Origin: Parvularculaceae bacterium
GTDB lineage: Bacteria > Pseudomonadota > Alphaproteobacteria > Caulobacterales > Parvularculaceae
Length of the DNA stretch: 64,000 nucleotides
Direction: 5' to 3'
Assembly: GCA_021776475.1 (NCBI GenBank)
Contig: JAJFFV010000005.1
Coordinates: 1,488,001 to 1,552,000 of the forward strand
The notes beneath the pieces were generated by a model. The model was not told the DNA's origin. It made no database searches and worked only from the letters and a program-made list of their open reading frames with translations. The translations under genes and the position numbers were made by a program. Below, in pieces: positions 1-8,411 of the stretch (the stretch's first letter is position 1; every line of letters begins with the position of its first letter).

Positions 1-852
1 TCGTTTATCTTGTTCAAGGCGCTGGGTGTTGATCGCGCTTCCGCCTTTATGGGCGGTTTCTTGCGCAGGACCGGGCCGCTTCTATGGTCAATTCAGAAGC
101 GCGGCCTCGCCAACCTTTCCCTTGTCTACCCAGAGAATTCCGCCAAGCAGAACAAAAAAATCCTTGCTGATGTATGGGAAAATCTCGGACGGACCGTGGC
201 GGAATATGCTCACCTCGACAAGTTTGCTCCCTTCACGGAGAAGGCCCGCATTGACATTGAGAATGAAGAGGCTTTGCGTAAACTGATTGCGGATGGAACA
301 CAGTGTATTTTTGTTTCGGGTCATATCGCCAACTGGGAATTGATGGCGGTCACCCTTTTTCAGGCGGGCTTGAGATCTGCCACTGTATATCGGGCGGCGA
401 ACAATCCGATTGTGGATGAAAAGATCATTGAGCTGCGCGCGAATGTCATGTCCCGCTACCTTATTCCAAAAAGCAAACGCAGCAGCCGCGGCTTAATCCG
501 ATCACTGAACAATGGTCTGTCTGTGTGTATGCTCGTGGATCAAAAACAGGGAGATGGCATTGCGGTGCCGTTTATGGGCCATCCCGCAATGACAGGGCCG
601 GGAACCGCACGAATGGCCTTGAAATTCGGCATCCCAATCGTGCCGCTCAGCATCAAACGGCGTGGCAAATCAGCGCGCTTCACGTTCAAAGTGCACGAGC
701 CGATCAGGTTTGAAGCAACCGGCAACGCAGAAGAAGACACCGCGCGCCTAACCGCGAAGATCAATGATGCACTCAGCAGCATCATCCACGCCAATCCTGG
801 CCAGTGGTTATGGCTTCATCGGCGCTGGCCGCGAGAGCTGACACCCAATTAA
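1..852 (+). CDS. LpxL/HtrB-family lipid A acyltransferase (5' end cut by window)
   Basis: This is an inner-membrane acyltransferase of the lysophospholipid acyltransferase family that adds secondary acyl chains to lipid A. The H-x4-E catalytic motif is visible as HIANWE (H105-E110 counting from the TTG at base 10), about a third of the way in as the family expects. The reading frame is open to the first base of the window and the family is usually near 300 residues, so roughly 20-30 N-terminal residues lie outside; the TTG at base 10 is probably an internal Leu. The stop is TAA at 850-852, two bases before the end of a convergent gene. Which acyl position it modifies (LpxL, LpxM or LpxP type) cannot be told from this sequence. 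Confidence 0.85.
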   Translation, partial: SFILFKALGVDRASAFMGGFLRRTGPLLWSIQKRGLANLSLVYPENSAKQNKKILADVWENLGRTVAEYAHLDKFAPFTEKARIDIENEEALRKLIADGTQCIFVSGHIANWELMAVTLFQAGLRSATVYRAANNPIVDEKIIELRANVMSRYLIPKSKRSSRGLIRSLNNGLSVCMLVDQKQGDGIAVPFMGHPAMTGPGTARMALKFGIPIVPLSIKRRGKSARFTFKVHEPIRFEATGNAEEDTARLTAKINDALSSIIHANPGQWLWLHRRWPRELTPN

Positions 853-854
853 CC

Positions 855-2117
855 TCATTTAAGCCGTTCTAAGGCTTTCTCACGCTCGCGGTCAGAACCG
901 ATTGTGTTGGCGGCACTGCGGTAGCGCGCGGCGAGGGAGGAGGTGTCTGGCATATGCTCGGCGATCGTCTCCAGTGTTTTGCGTTTCTCATTGTCAGAGC
1001 TGATATCGGCAGCAACACCGATTAACGCTGACCAGCGCGATGAGCGCTCCGGCAACGCTTCAGCAAGAGTTTCGATCACCCTGCGCCGTTCATTATCTGA
1101 TCCGATCTCGCCGGCAGCCTCGATCGCGGCGCCAGCCACATCCTCATTTGTGCTGACGCGGTCCGCAGCAGTTTCGATAATCTTGCGCTTCTCGTGATCA
1201 CTGCCGATATTGGCCGCGATGAGGGCCAGAAGATCAGCCGCCGCCTGGTCGGAAAATGACGCATTCGCTAGCAGGACTTCGGCGCCCTTTCTGGTTTCGT
1301 GATCGCCGGAAATGCGCCTCAACAAATCGAGCGAGGTTGCGGTTGCGCCCCGCGTCAATTCGCCCGCTGCTGCTGCTTCCATCAGCTTACGGATTTCATG
1401 ATCACCCTCGATGCCCTCAGCTGCTTTCAGCAGCACCGCGCGGGCCTCGGGCGAAAGGTTTGATTGGTGATCAAAGATCGCGCTGATCGCCTTGCGCGTT
1501 TCGTGATCAGCGTCAAGGCGCGCTACGGTTTTGGCGTAGCGCGCGATGGCAGAACCGGACAATGGTGCGGTTTTTGCGAGGGCGACCAGATATTTCCGGG
1601 CTGAATGATGACCCTGGATTTTATTAATCTCGGCGAACACTGCGTCGGCGCCGCCGGCGCTGAAAAGGACAGCAACACGTCTTTCCGCGTCGATAGCGGA
1701 TTCCAGCACAAATAAATGAGTCATTTCGGCAATGCGCCGCGCCGCTGCATCATCAATTTCTCGGGACCGGTCGTTAATCGAATAAAGCGCCTCAATCGCG
1801 TCGCCGTCGCTGATGAAGACGACCCGCTGGCGTTCCCGGCCAACGCGTTGCTCAACTTCGATGCGCCCATCAAGCTCGCTGAACCCGTCACCGGCTTGAT
1901 TAATTACAAACGCGCCTTCCCAATTCGCGCGCAAATCAATGTCATCAGACTTGATCCAGAAATTGCCGTTACCTTTGTCATCGGTGATGTGATTAACGGA
2001 AAAACCACTGCCCTGGTCAGTAATCAGCGGATAGGCAGTCGCATTTGATGCAGCACCTGCAACCATGCTGGCGACGCCCAAAAGTGCTGCTAGTGCGGAA
2101 CGGATCGATTTAGACAT
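855..2117 (-). CDS. Secreted protein with eight ~35-residue HEAT-like repeats
   Basis: The protein is 420 residues with an N-terminal signal peptide (positive MSKSIRS, hydrophobic Ala-rich core, cleavage near NATA). Residues 30-150 form a unique domain. From about residue 167 the sequence is built of eight repeats spaced 33-35 residues apart, each opening with a motif such as GDHETRK, SDHEKRK, SDNERRR or SDREREK (near 167, 202, 237, 270, 305, 339, 373, 407). Comparable repeats occur in C-terminal regions of BlaR1/M56-type proteins of alphaproteobacteria, but no protease domain is present here. An alpha-helical scaffold in the periplasm is an inference. ATG at 2117 was chosen because a GGGTGAGAGAG ribosome site precedes it; an in-frame start 14 codons upstream lacks one and would bury the signal peptide. 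Confidence 0.8.
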   Translation of the reverse strand: MSKSIRSALAALLGVASMVAGAASNATAYPLITDQGSGFSVNHITDDKGNGNFWIKSDDIDLRANWEGAFVINQAGDGFSELDGRIEVEQRVGRERQRVVFISDGDAIEALYSINDRSREIDDAAARRIAEMTHLFVLESAIDAERRVAVLFSAGGADAVFAEINKIQGHHSARKYLVALAKTAPLSGSAIARYAKTVARLDADHETRKAISAIFDHQSNLSPEARAVLLKAAEGIEGDHEIRKLMEAAAAGELTRGATATSLDLLRRISGDHETRKGAEVLLANASFSDQAAADLLALIAANIGSDHEKRKIIETAADRVSTNEDVAGAAIEAAGEIGSDNERRRVIETLAEALPERSSRWSALIGVAADISSDNEKRKTLETIAEHMPDTSSLAARYRSAANTIGSDREREKALERLK

Positions 2118-2543
2118 CTCTCTCACCCTCTTTCCCTGCTGGCAAATGGCACCTGGCACCCTGCCGAGTTGATCAGATGGTACCAGCCTGCTGCTAGACC
2201 GGCAATTCTCACATCGCGTGGAAATATTACATTTGTGTAGTGCTTTACGCTGTGCTGTGTATTTTACGCTGTGCTGTGTATTTTATGGTTTGCGTGCCTT
2301 TTATCCCTATATATTCGTATACGTTGTTAAATTTCATCCCCGGCCGCCTTACAGATGAACAGCCCCTCGTGAGGGGCCTGGTCTTCCAGTCAACTGCAAC
2401 GCAGCATCGTCCGATTGATGGTCAAAACGGGCCGAGCCCTGCGTCATAGACGACGCAGCGTCATCCTGAAGCTTGATAAGTAATTCCATGGGACTTAGAG
2501 TGGACACCAAAATCACAGATCGCAAATACTCGGGAGAAGAAGA
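2118..2543. other. 426-base intergenic region without a recognisable gene
   Basis: The region lies between the divergent repeat-protein and VOC genes, so it should hold promoters for both. It contains a 19-base tandem duplication (2244-2281), a palindrome GCCCCTCGTGAGGGGC (2362-2377) and a 7-bp stem with a 6-base loop (2439-2458). No reading frame in it looks like a protein, and no tRNA fold was seen. Confidence 0.5.
2244..2281. repeat. 19-base tandem repeat, two copies
   Basis: Two perfect head-to-tail copies of TTTACGCTGTGCTGTGTAT occupy 2244-2262 and 2263-2281. The next bases (TTTAT) begin a third copy that is broken off. The unit is itself rich in TGTG/TGCTG steps. It looks like a slippage duplication; a paired operator is possible but unsupported. 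Confidence 0.9.
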
Positions 2544-2948
2544 ATGGCAAAAGTTACCGGCATCGGCGGCGTCTTTTTTAAAACGACGGCCGATCACAAC
2601 GCCTTGGCCTCGTGGTATCAAGAACATCTCGGTATTGTCTTGGAAGATTTTGGTGGAGCCGTTTTGAATTGGCAACAAGATACCGCTGAAGACAATGGAC
2701 TAACAGTCTGGTGCGTCGCAGAAAAAGCCAGTGATTGGTTTGGCCCCAGTAATGCGAGCTTTATGATTAACTACCGAATAGATGACATGGCAGGCATGAT
2801 CAAACAACTAACCGCTGGCGGTATCGAAATATTGAAGGGCCCCGAGGCCGCTGAAAACGGCAAGTTCGCCTGGATCATGGACCCTGACGGAAACAAGATA
2901 GAGTTATGGGAACCGAAACTCTGGGACGAGAAAAACAAACAGGCTTAG
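2544..2948 (+). CDS. VOC-superfamily (glyoxalase/bleomycin-resistance-like) protein
   Basis: A 134-residue protein of the vicinal oxygen chelate fold. The signs are the opening GIGGVFFKTTADHNALASWY, the EHLGIVLE turn typical of the first beta-alpha-beta-beta-beta module, and the C-terminal DPDGNKIELWEP strand whose Glu is usually a metal ligand in this family. It is one complete VOC domain and would act as a dimer in the cytoplasm. The substrate cannot be predicted. The start has a GGGAGAAGA ribosome site just upstream. It stands alone, divergent from the repeat protein and convergent with the phosphatase gene downstream. Confidence 0.85.
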   Translation: MAKVTGIGGVFFKTTADHNALASWYQEHLGIVLEDFGGAVLNWQQDTAEDNGLTVWCVAEKASDWFGPSNASFMINYRIDDMAGMIKQLTAGGIEILKGPEAAENGKFAWIMDPDGNKIELWEPKLWDEKNKQA

Positions 2949-3044
2949 ACGCGGAAATGCAGTTACAGGGAGGATGAAAGTAGTCGTCGGCCCTCCGGCG
3001 GTTTCCGATATTCAAGTTTAAGATGCCGCAAATCAAAGGCGCAA

Positions 3045-3746
3045 CTATTCCCGTCGTAAAATCACGTCCGTGATGAGCGATCCGATCGGGGTCGGTTTGA
3101 AGGAGGGCTTCACCGTCTCGTGCTGATAATCATTTTCGACCCATGACAGGAAATGCTGTTCGGTCGGTTCGGCACCTTCGCTGGCCGCAGCTTCCTTATA
3201 CAGATCAAAAAAATAATCAATAATGCCGGTCTTGCCCTGCTTTACATGCCCGTATTTGAACGAGAGCTGCTCCAGCGCTTCGTCAAGCGGCCTGCCTTCA
3301 TAGAGGAACATGAACAGCGCTGATGTGACGCCGGCCCGGTCAGCCCCGGATTTGCAGTGAAGGATCGCAGGATACTCAATCCGCTCGAAAATCTCCTTGA
3401 TGCCAAAGATAAATTCTTTCGTCGGCGCTTCGCGCGAAAAGGCCCGGAAGGGGATTAATTCTATCCCATGTTTTTGACAGGCTTCTTCTTCGAGAAAATA
3501 AAGTCCATCTTGATCCGGCTCGGTGCGCATGCCGCGCAGGTTGAGGACAGTTTTGATACCGCGCTCGGCCCATTGTTCAAGTGCCAGCGGTGACGGCTGA
3601 TAGGTGCGCCACATCCGCTCGCTGATCTGATGGGTGTTGTTATAGACTTTGCGTAGAAACCCATGATCATGCAGCATCAATGAGCGCCACGCGCGGGCGC
3701 GCCCTTCAGGTGTTTGAAATTCTTCGCGTGTCATGAAATGCGCCAT
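3045..3746 (-). CDS. Tyrosine/dual-specificity phosphatase-like protein
   Basis: The 233-residue protein has the cysteine-phosphatase P-loop HCKSGADRAG with nucleophile C131 and phosphate-binding R137 (HCx5R). Upstream, residues 66-72 (TVLNLRG) match the strand seen in DSP-PTPase proteins. The C-terminal half (about 140-230) is helical and not recognised. The general acid Asp cannot be assigned with confidence. It is the last gene of a leftward run pmbA, cysQ-like, DUF4170, phosphatase, with 15 bases between it and the DUF4170 gene, so co-transcription is likely. No signal peptide is seen. The physiological substrate is unknown. Confidence 0.8.
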   Translation of the reverse strand: MAHFMTREEFQTPEGRARAWRSLMLHDHGFLRKVYNNTHQISERMWRTYQPSPLALEQWAERGIKTVLNLRGMRTEPDQDGLYFLEEEACQKHGIELIPFRAFSREAPTKEFIFGIKEIFERIEYPAILHCKSGADRAGVTSALFMFLYEGRPLDEALEQLSFKYGHVKQGKTGIIDYFFDLYKEAAASEGAEPTEQHFLSWVENDYQHETVKPSFKPTPIGSLITDVILRRE

Positions 3747-3761
3747 GCTGTCAGGGTCCGT

Positions 3762-4007
3762 TTAACCGAGTTTGCCGTCGCCATCAGGGTCAAGAAATCT
3801 GTGCAGATGGACAATGAAATATCGCATATGGGCATTATCGACCGTAGCCTGAGCTTTGCCGCGCCAGGCTTTTTCAGCCAGCTCAAAGCTCGAAAAAATG
3901 CCCACAATATCAAGCGCGTCGACGCTTTTGAACCTGGCATCTTCCAGGTTCGCCAGTTCACCACCAAAAACAAGATGGAGGAGCTGCTTGTTCAGGGTTT
4001 CACTCAT
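3762..4007 (-). CDS. DUF4170 family protein
   Basis: A small 81-residue cytoplasmic protein matching the alphaproteobacterial DUF4170 family: the LVFGGEL opening, the VDIVGIF/YSEL-like segment, WRGKAQATVDNA and the ending F-I-V-H-L-HRFLDPD are characteristic. Its function is not known. Its ATG overlaps the stop of the upstream inositol-monophosphatase-family gene by four bases (ATGA), which implies translational coupling, and the same neighbours occur together in other alphaproteobacteria (from memory). Confidence 0.8.
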   Translation of the reverse strand: MSETLNKQLLHLVFGGELANLEDARFKSVDALDIVGIFSSFELAEKAWRGKAQATVDNAHMRYFIVHLHRFLDPDGDGKLG

Positions 4008-4840
4008 GTTTTTCCTTTCGATGCCGCCCGCAGGGATGAAAAATCCCGCGGCAGATGTGAGATTAATCCAAGCACGTGGCTGTAGAGCCTTGGGCCAGCA
4101 CAGACAAGACTTCTCTGGAGTGGATCGAGGCGATTATAGAGAAATTTTCCGCCCATATGGTCACTGACGATCGCGCCCGCTTCTTCGGCGATCAGCGCGC
4201 CGGGGGCAACGTCCCAGTCATGCTTCGGCAGGAGCGCGACCATGGCATCATATTTACCGGCGGCGACCAGCGCGATCCTGTAATTTGTCGAGTTGACCTG
4301 ATCAACCTGCATCGGTGGCCAGGGGGAAGGCCAAGCCGGGTGCGCAAAGATCGGTGCGTGTGCCAGCATGGTACAGTCTTCCAGCTGGTCGCGGCGGCTG
4401 GCGTTGATCGGAATCCCGTTGAGCAGCGCCCCTTGGCCGCGTTCAGCTTCAAAAAATTCGTCTCTGACAGGATTAAATACCGCTGCCAACAGGACCATAC
4501 CGTCTTCAACAAGGGCGCCACAAACGGTAAAATGTGGCACGCCATTGAGGAACGCTCTGGTGCCATCAATCGGGTCGACGATCCAGGTGCGGCGTGCCTT
4601 TAGCCGGTGCCGGTTATCGACACTTTCTTCCGATAAAAAAGCGTAGCCACCATCATGGCGGGCGATCAGATATTCGTGGAGGATGTCATTGGCTGCATGG
4701 TCGGCCTCGCTGACCGGACTTTCGTCATCCTTGGCCCAGGAGTGGGAGGCCAGGCCGAAGCTCTTGAGCACAACATTGCCGGCCTCGCGTATTGCTGCGT
4801 TCAGAATTTTTCGATCATTGGCAAGATCAGTTGCCGGCAA
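4004..4840 (-). CDS. cysQ: Inositol-monophosphatase-family phosphatase, probably 3'(2'),5'-bisphosphate nucleotidase CysQ
   Basis: The 278-residue protein belongs to the lithium-sensitive, Mg2+-dependent phosphatase superfamily. Metal-binding motifs are complete: E71/E72 (SEES), D89-x-I-D92-G-T (VDPIDGTRAF) and WDVAPG with D210. CysQ removes the 3'-phosphate from PAP released by sulfate assimilation and sulfotransfer. Other superfamily members (inositol or histidinol phosphatases) share these motifs, so the exact substrate is inferred from the FLNGVPHF stretch after the metal site. Its start overlaps the end of pmbA by 14 bases and its end overlaps DUF4170 by four, so it sits in the middle of an operon. 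Confidence 0.75.
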   Translation of the reverse strand: MPATDLANDRKILNAAIREAGNVVLKSFGLASHSWAKDDESPVSEADHAANDILHEYLIARHDGGYAFLSEESVDNRHRLKARRTWIVDPIDGTRAFLNGVPHFTVCGALVEDGMVLLAAVFNPVRDEFFEAERGQGALLNGIPINASRRDQLEDCTMLAHAPIFAHPAWPSPWPPMQVDQVNSTNYRIALVAAGKYDAMVALLPKHDWDVAPGALIAEEAGAIVSDHMGGKFLYNRLDPLQRSLVCAGPRLYSHVLGLISHLPRDFSSLRAASKGKT

Positions 4841-6170
4841 TGGTCATACTCTCCATGCGCAATGTCGGGGCATTGGTACTGCCGGAAAAAATCAGATCAC
4901 TCGCCGGGGTCAGTTTTGCGAACATGTCATGCAGGTTGCCGGCAATCGTGATCTCGCTGACTGGATAGGTGATTTCGCCGCCTTCAATCCAAAAGCCGGA
5001 ACAGCCTACGGAGTAATCGCCATTGTTAGGGTTTACCTGTGGCCCAAACATATCGGTGAGGAATAGCCCGGCACCGGTTTCCAGGATCAACTGTTCTGGC
5101 GTCAGCTCGCCCGGCTCCATGTAGAAATTGGTGGTGCCGGCACCTGGCGGTCCGCCGGTGCCACGGCTTGCCCGGCCGGTCGTCTCAAGACCAAGCTGTC
5201 TTGCGTGTGATGAATTCATCACCCAACAAGTAAGCCGGCCCTTGTCGATAAAGTTGATCCGCTCGTTGACGACGCCTTCACCGTCAAACGGGCTTGAGCC
5301 AAACCCGCGCTTGCGCAACGGGTCATCAACGATTGTGATCGCCTGCGGAAAAATCTGCTCGCCCATTTTATTTTTAAGGAAACTGACCCCGCGGGTGATG
5401 GCACCGCCATTGATCGCCCCGGCCAGCTTGCCCAAAATCGATGAGGCAAGGCGCTGTTCAAAAATCACCGGCGCGGTCTGGCTGTCAAGTTTCCGAGGAC
5501 CAAGCCGCCGGACGGTGCGCTCGCCGGCAGATTTGCCGACTTCCTCAGCTGACTTCAGATCGCTTAAATATGTCGCACTGTGATAATCGTAGTCGCGCTC
5601 CATCTGCGTGCCTTGGCCCGCAAGAACAGAGGCTGAGACCGAATGGCTGCCACCGGAACTCTCGCCGAAAAACCCGTGACTGGTGGCAAACCAGGACGTG
5701 CCTGAGCCGTAGCCGGATTCAGCGCCGCTCGAATTGCTGACACCCTTAACCGCGCGCGCCGCATCTTCGCAGGCGATGGCGCGTTCTTTCAATGCTTCTG
5801 TTGCAGGCTCGACCGCGTCGAATAGATCGAGGTCCACAAACGGCGCTTTGGCGAGCCGCTCTTCCGGCGCCAGGCCGCACCAGGGGTCTTCCGGCGCTGT
5901 CTTGGCCATGGCCACGCAACGCTCGGCAGCGGCCTTCAAAGAGGCTGGCGAGAAGTCTGTCGTTGAGACCGATGCCTGCTTTTTGCCGATGATGACCCGC
6001 AAGCCGAGGTCGCGGTTCTCTGAGCGCTCAACGTCTTCAACCTTGCCGAGGCGCACCGCAACCGAATTGGAGACGCTTTCATACATCAGCGCATCAACCG
6101 CCTCGGCGCCGGCAGCTTTTGCATCTTTAATCAAAGTGTCGAGAATGTTTTCAGGGTTTATCTTTGTCAT
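4827..6170 (-). CDS. pmbA: TldD/PmbA family protein (TldE-type)
   Basis: A full-length PmbA/TldE homologue (447 residues from the ATG; the family is about 450). TldD and PmbA together form a heteromeric metalloprotease involved in microcin B17 and CcdA processing; PmbA lacks the metal-binding HExxxH of TldD, and none is seen here. Family signatures include the GLRVIIGKKQASVSTTDF region near residue 70-90, SHG..GESSGGSHSVSAS, GRASRGTGGPPGAGTTNFY and the ending SDLIFSGSTNAPTLRMESMTIAGN-like block. GTG at 6176, two codons earlier, is an equally possible start; neither has a clear ribosome site. First gene of the leftward operon. Confidence 0.9.
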   Translation of the reverse strand: MTKINPENILDTLIKDAKAAGAEAVDALMYESVSNSVAVRLGKVEDVERSENRDLGLRVIIGKKQASVSTTDFSPASLKAAAERCVAMAKTAPEDPWCGLAPEERLAKAPFVDLDLFDAVEPATEALKERAIACEDAARAVKGVSNSSGAESGYGSGTSWFATSHGFFGESSGGSHSVSASVLAGQGTQMERDYDYHSATYLSDLKSAEEVGKSAGERTVRRLGPRKLDSQTAPVIFEQRLASSILGKLAGAINGGAITRGVSFLKNKMGEQIFPQAITIVDDPLRKRGFGSSPFDGEGVVNERINFIDKGRLTCWVMNSSHARQLGLETTGRASRGTGGPPGAGTTNFYMEPGELTPEQLILETGAGLFLTDMFGPQVNPNNGDYSVGCSGFWIEGGEITYPVSEITIAGNLHDMFAKLTPASDLIFSGSTNAPTLRMESMTIAGN

Positions 6171-6304
6171 GGCCACGACAGATAAGCCGGAACATAATTG
6201 CTGGCAATGTCACGAGGGGGTGAAATTTCCGGTGACAGCCCTAAAACTATCGCTTGCGCCCCCGAAAACCGCTATAAATAGCCGGAAACATCCAGGAGAG
6301 AGTT

Positions 6305-7108
6305 ATGCGCCTGCCATTTTTGACCGCCCTTTTGTTCGCCGCCGCCAGCCAAGCGTCAGCCGCCGCCCAGGACATTGACGCCAATGAGCGCGGTCTCAGC
6401 AATGATTTGCGCAATGGCGACAACTGGGAAGTCGAGCTCGGGCTGCTCGCGGCCTATGTGCAGGACTACCCCGGCGCTGATGCCCTACAGGCGACGGCGC
6501 TGCCGTATTTTTATATCGAATACAAGGATAGCTGGTTCCTTCATCCGACCTCAGGGGCCGGGTACTATTGGGTCAATGACGGCAACACATTCGTCTCGTC
6601 GTCGCTGTCCTATTCGGTTGGCCGACAAGAAAGCGATACAGGCTTCCTTGCCGGTATGGGTGACCTCGACGGTGGCATTGCGCTTCGCTCCGCGGCCCAA
6701 TTCGACATGACCTATTTCGTCCTCGGCGGGTTCATCACCCATCAGATATCCGGAGATGATACGGGTACGGAAGCAACTTTCTATGCGTCAACGCGGCTGA
6801 AGCCGACAGAGAATTTCCGGATTTACCCGACGGTGCGGGTGGCGCTGGTTGATGAACAACGCAACCAGGCCTTCTTTGGTGTCACCGCAGCGCAGGCTGC
6901 CACATCCGCGTTTCCGGTGTTCACACCCGGCGGCGGCGTTAAGTCCTACGGCCTGCAATTTCAGGGCCTATACGATGTAGATGACAAATGGCGCATCGCC
7001 GGTCAGGCGTCTTGGGACAAGCTCTCGGGCGATGCCGCCGACAGCCCGCTAACACAGGACGACAATCAATACCTGCTCTCTCTCGGCGTGATCCGGACAT
7101 TTAATTAG
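6305..7108 (+). CDS. MipA/OmpV family outer-membrane protein
   Basis: A 267-residue outer-membrane beta-barrel protein. A signal peptide (residues 1-21, ending SAAAQ) is followed by NWEVELGLLAAYVQDYPGADALQATALPYFYIEY, shown here as the family hallmark of an MipA/OmpV entry strand pair; the protein ends LLSLGVIRTFN with a terminal aromatic/Asn typical of barrels. MipA in E. coli scaffolds murein enzymes, while many alphaproteobacterial members are of unknown role. AGGAGAG six bases before the ATG fixes the start. It is divergent from pmbA and separated by 83 bases from the following hydrolase gene. Confidence 0.85.
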   Translation: MRLPFLTALLFAAASQASAAAQDIDANERGLSNDLRNGDNWEVELGLLAAYVQDYPGADALQATALPYFYIEYKDSWFLHPTSGAGYYWVNDGNTFVSSSLSYSVGRQESDTGFLAGMGDLDGGIALRSAAQFDMTYFVLGGFITHQISGDDTGTEATFYASTRLKPTENFRIYPTVRVALVDEQRNQAFFGVTAAQAATSAFPVFTPGGGVKSYGLQFQGLYDVDDKWRIAGQASWDKLSGDAADSPLTQDDNQYLLSLGVIRTFN

Positions 7109-7191
7109 GGCGGCGGTTAGATTCTCTCATCGGCAGAGGTCAAATCGGGAGAGGTCAAAAAATTGCGTCTAAGCTTGGGTGAGGGAGAACC

Positions 7192-7983
7192 GTGATCTGG
7201 CTCGCACGTATTTTCTTTTTCTTCCTTGCCGTTTACTTCAGCTACGGCCTTGTCGCCTGGATGTTTGAGCGAGCCCTGCTTTATCCCGCTGACAAAACCT
7301 ACGCGCCGCCGCCGGCTGGGTTCGACGAAATCCGCATTACCTGCGCCACCGGGGCCGAAACGCTGAGCTGGCTGCTTTTGCCAACCGATCCCTCCGCCCC
7401 TGTGGTCCTGCACTTCCACGGCAACGGCTCGAGCCTCAACAACCAGGCCTATCTGTATCAGCAATTTGTCGGTGAGGGCTGGGGGGTTATGGGGGTCACC
7501 TATCCGGGATATTCAGGCGCGTCAGGCAAACCGAATGAACGGGACAATGTTGCCTGTGGCCTCGCTGCGTTTGATCGTCTTGCTACTGACGTGTCGCCCG
7601 GACGGATTGTGCTCTATGGCAAATCCCTCGGGACCGGTATTGCGGTTCAGGTGGCCGCACAGCGCAAAGCAGCAGCACTGGTCCTCGATGCCCCCTACAG
7701 CGCCGTTGCCGATGTCGCAGCAGGGCGGTACTACCTGCCGGCACATTTGGTCATGCGCGACAAATATATGAGCCGCGAGCACATCAAAAAGGTACAGGAA
7801 CCTTTGTTATGGCTACATGGACAGGCTGACCAGGTGATCCCGGTAAGATTCGGCCAGCGCTTGTATGATGCCGCCAACGAACCGAAGGTTTTTCGGGTAT
7901 TCAAGGCTGGCAGCCATTATAATCTGTACGGTCTGGGCGCGCTAGACACGTTGCGCGCCTTCGTGGAAGCCAACACGGACTGA
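7192..7983 (+). CDS. Alpha/beta hydrolase (BEM46/ABHD13-like)
   Basis: A 263-residue alpha/beta hydrolase anchored by one N-terminal membrane helix (residues 4-25). The fold signatures are LHFHGNGSS (oxyanion strand), GVTYPGYSGASG, the nucleophile elbow LYGKSLGTG (GxSxG) and late LHGQADQVIP (acid) and KAGSHYNLYG (His). This pattern matches the BEM46/ABHD13 group, whose substrates are poorly known, probably esters at the membrane. The start codon is GTG, preceded by GAGGGAGAA. It may be co-transcribed with the MipA-like gene upstream. Confidence 0.85.
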   Translation: MIWLARIFFFFLAVYFSYGLVAWMFERALLYPADKTYAPPPAGFDEIRITCATGAETLSWLLLPTDPSAPVVLHFHGNGSSLNNQAYLYQQFVGEGWGVMGVTYPGYSGASGKPNERDNVACGLAAFDRLATDVSPGRIVLYGKSLGTGIAVQVAAQRKAAALVLDAPYSAVADVAAGRYYLPAHLVMRDKYMSREHIKKVQEPLLWLHGQADQVIPVRFGQRLYDAANEPKVFRVFKAGSHYNLYGLGALDTLRAFVEANTD

Positions 7984-8009
7984 TGGTATTGGCCCTTGTT
8001 GGCATCTGT

Positions 8010-8244
8010 CTACATACTCATCAGTGATGGATATGTACTGACCAACAAGTAGCCGCCGAGCAATATTGCAAACAGGGCAAACAACCGCGTCGATAGACCG
8101 TTGATCATCGCCGATGCCAACGCCAACAGCGGCCGAGCCAACAATGATCGATAAGTGTTAAACCAGATGAGCGATCATGGTGCTGCCAAGAACCAGCACA
8201 AGTACCCCACAAATATAGCTGAGTCTGGCATCGTTTTTCAGGCC
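8010..8244 (-). pseudogene. Possible decayed small membrane-protein gene
   Basis: Reading the minus strand, one frame gives a hydrophobic segment LSYICGVLVLVLGSTMIAHL followed at once by a stop (near 8159). Another frame overlaps this point and continues WFNTYRSLLARPLLALASAM, then LFALFAILLGGYLLVSTYP before TAG at 8012-8010. Two transmembrane-like pieces in two frames with one indel between them suggest a broken gene for a small integral membrane protein. No intact start with a ribosome site was found. The chance-hydrophobic explanation cannot be excluded. This is the only structured content seen in the 428-base gap 7984-8411. Confidence 0.35.
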
Positions 8245-8411
8245 ATGAGGGGTTTGATCCAGGGCAAATTCAAAAAAATCACCGCTGCAGGGGTGACTTC
8301 ACACAAAAGTGCTTTTGGTTTGATCTAAGTCATAACCTTGCCGGCGCGTCGAAGTAAAAACAAAAAAAGGCTGTTGCGTTGGATCACACCGTTCACTCTC
8401 GGGGAGAGCTT

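Noticed and set aside
2439-2458. Stem-loop as a terminator or riboswitch before the VOC gene
   Set aside because: Seven base pairs, no T run, and no known riboswitch pattern.
5128-6378. Long open frames on the plus strand opposite pmbA
   Set aside because: They are antisense shadows of pmbA, rich in Arg/Ser/Pro, with no family motif or ribosome site.
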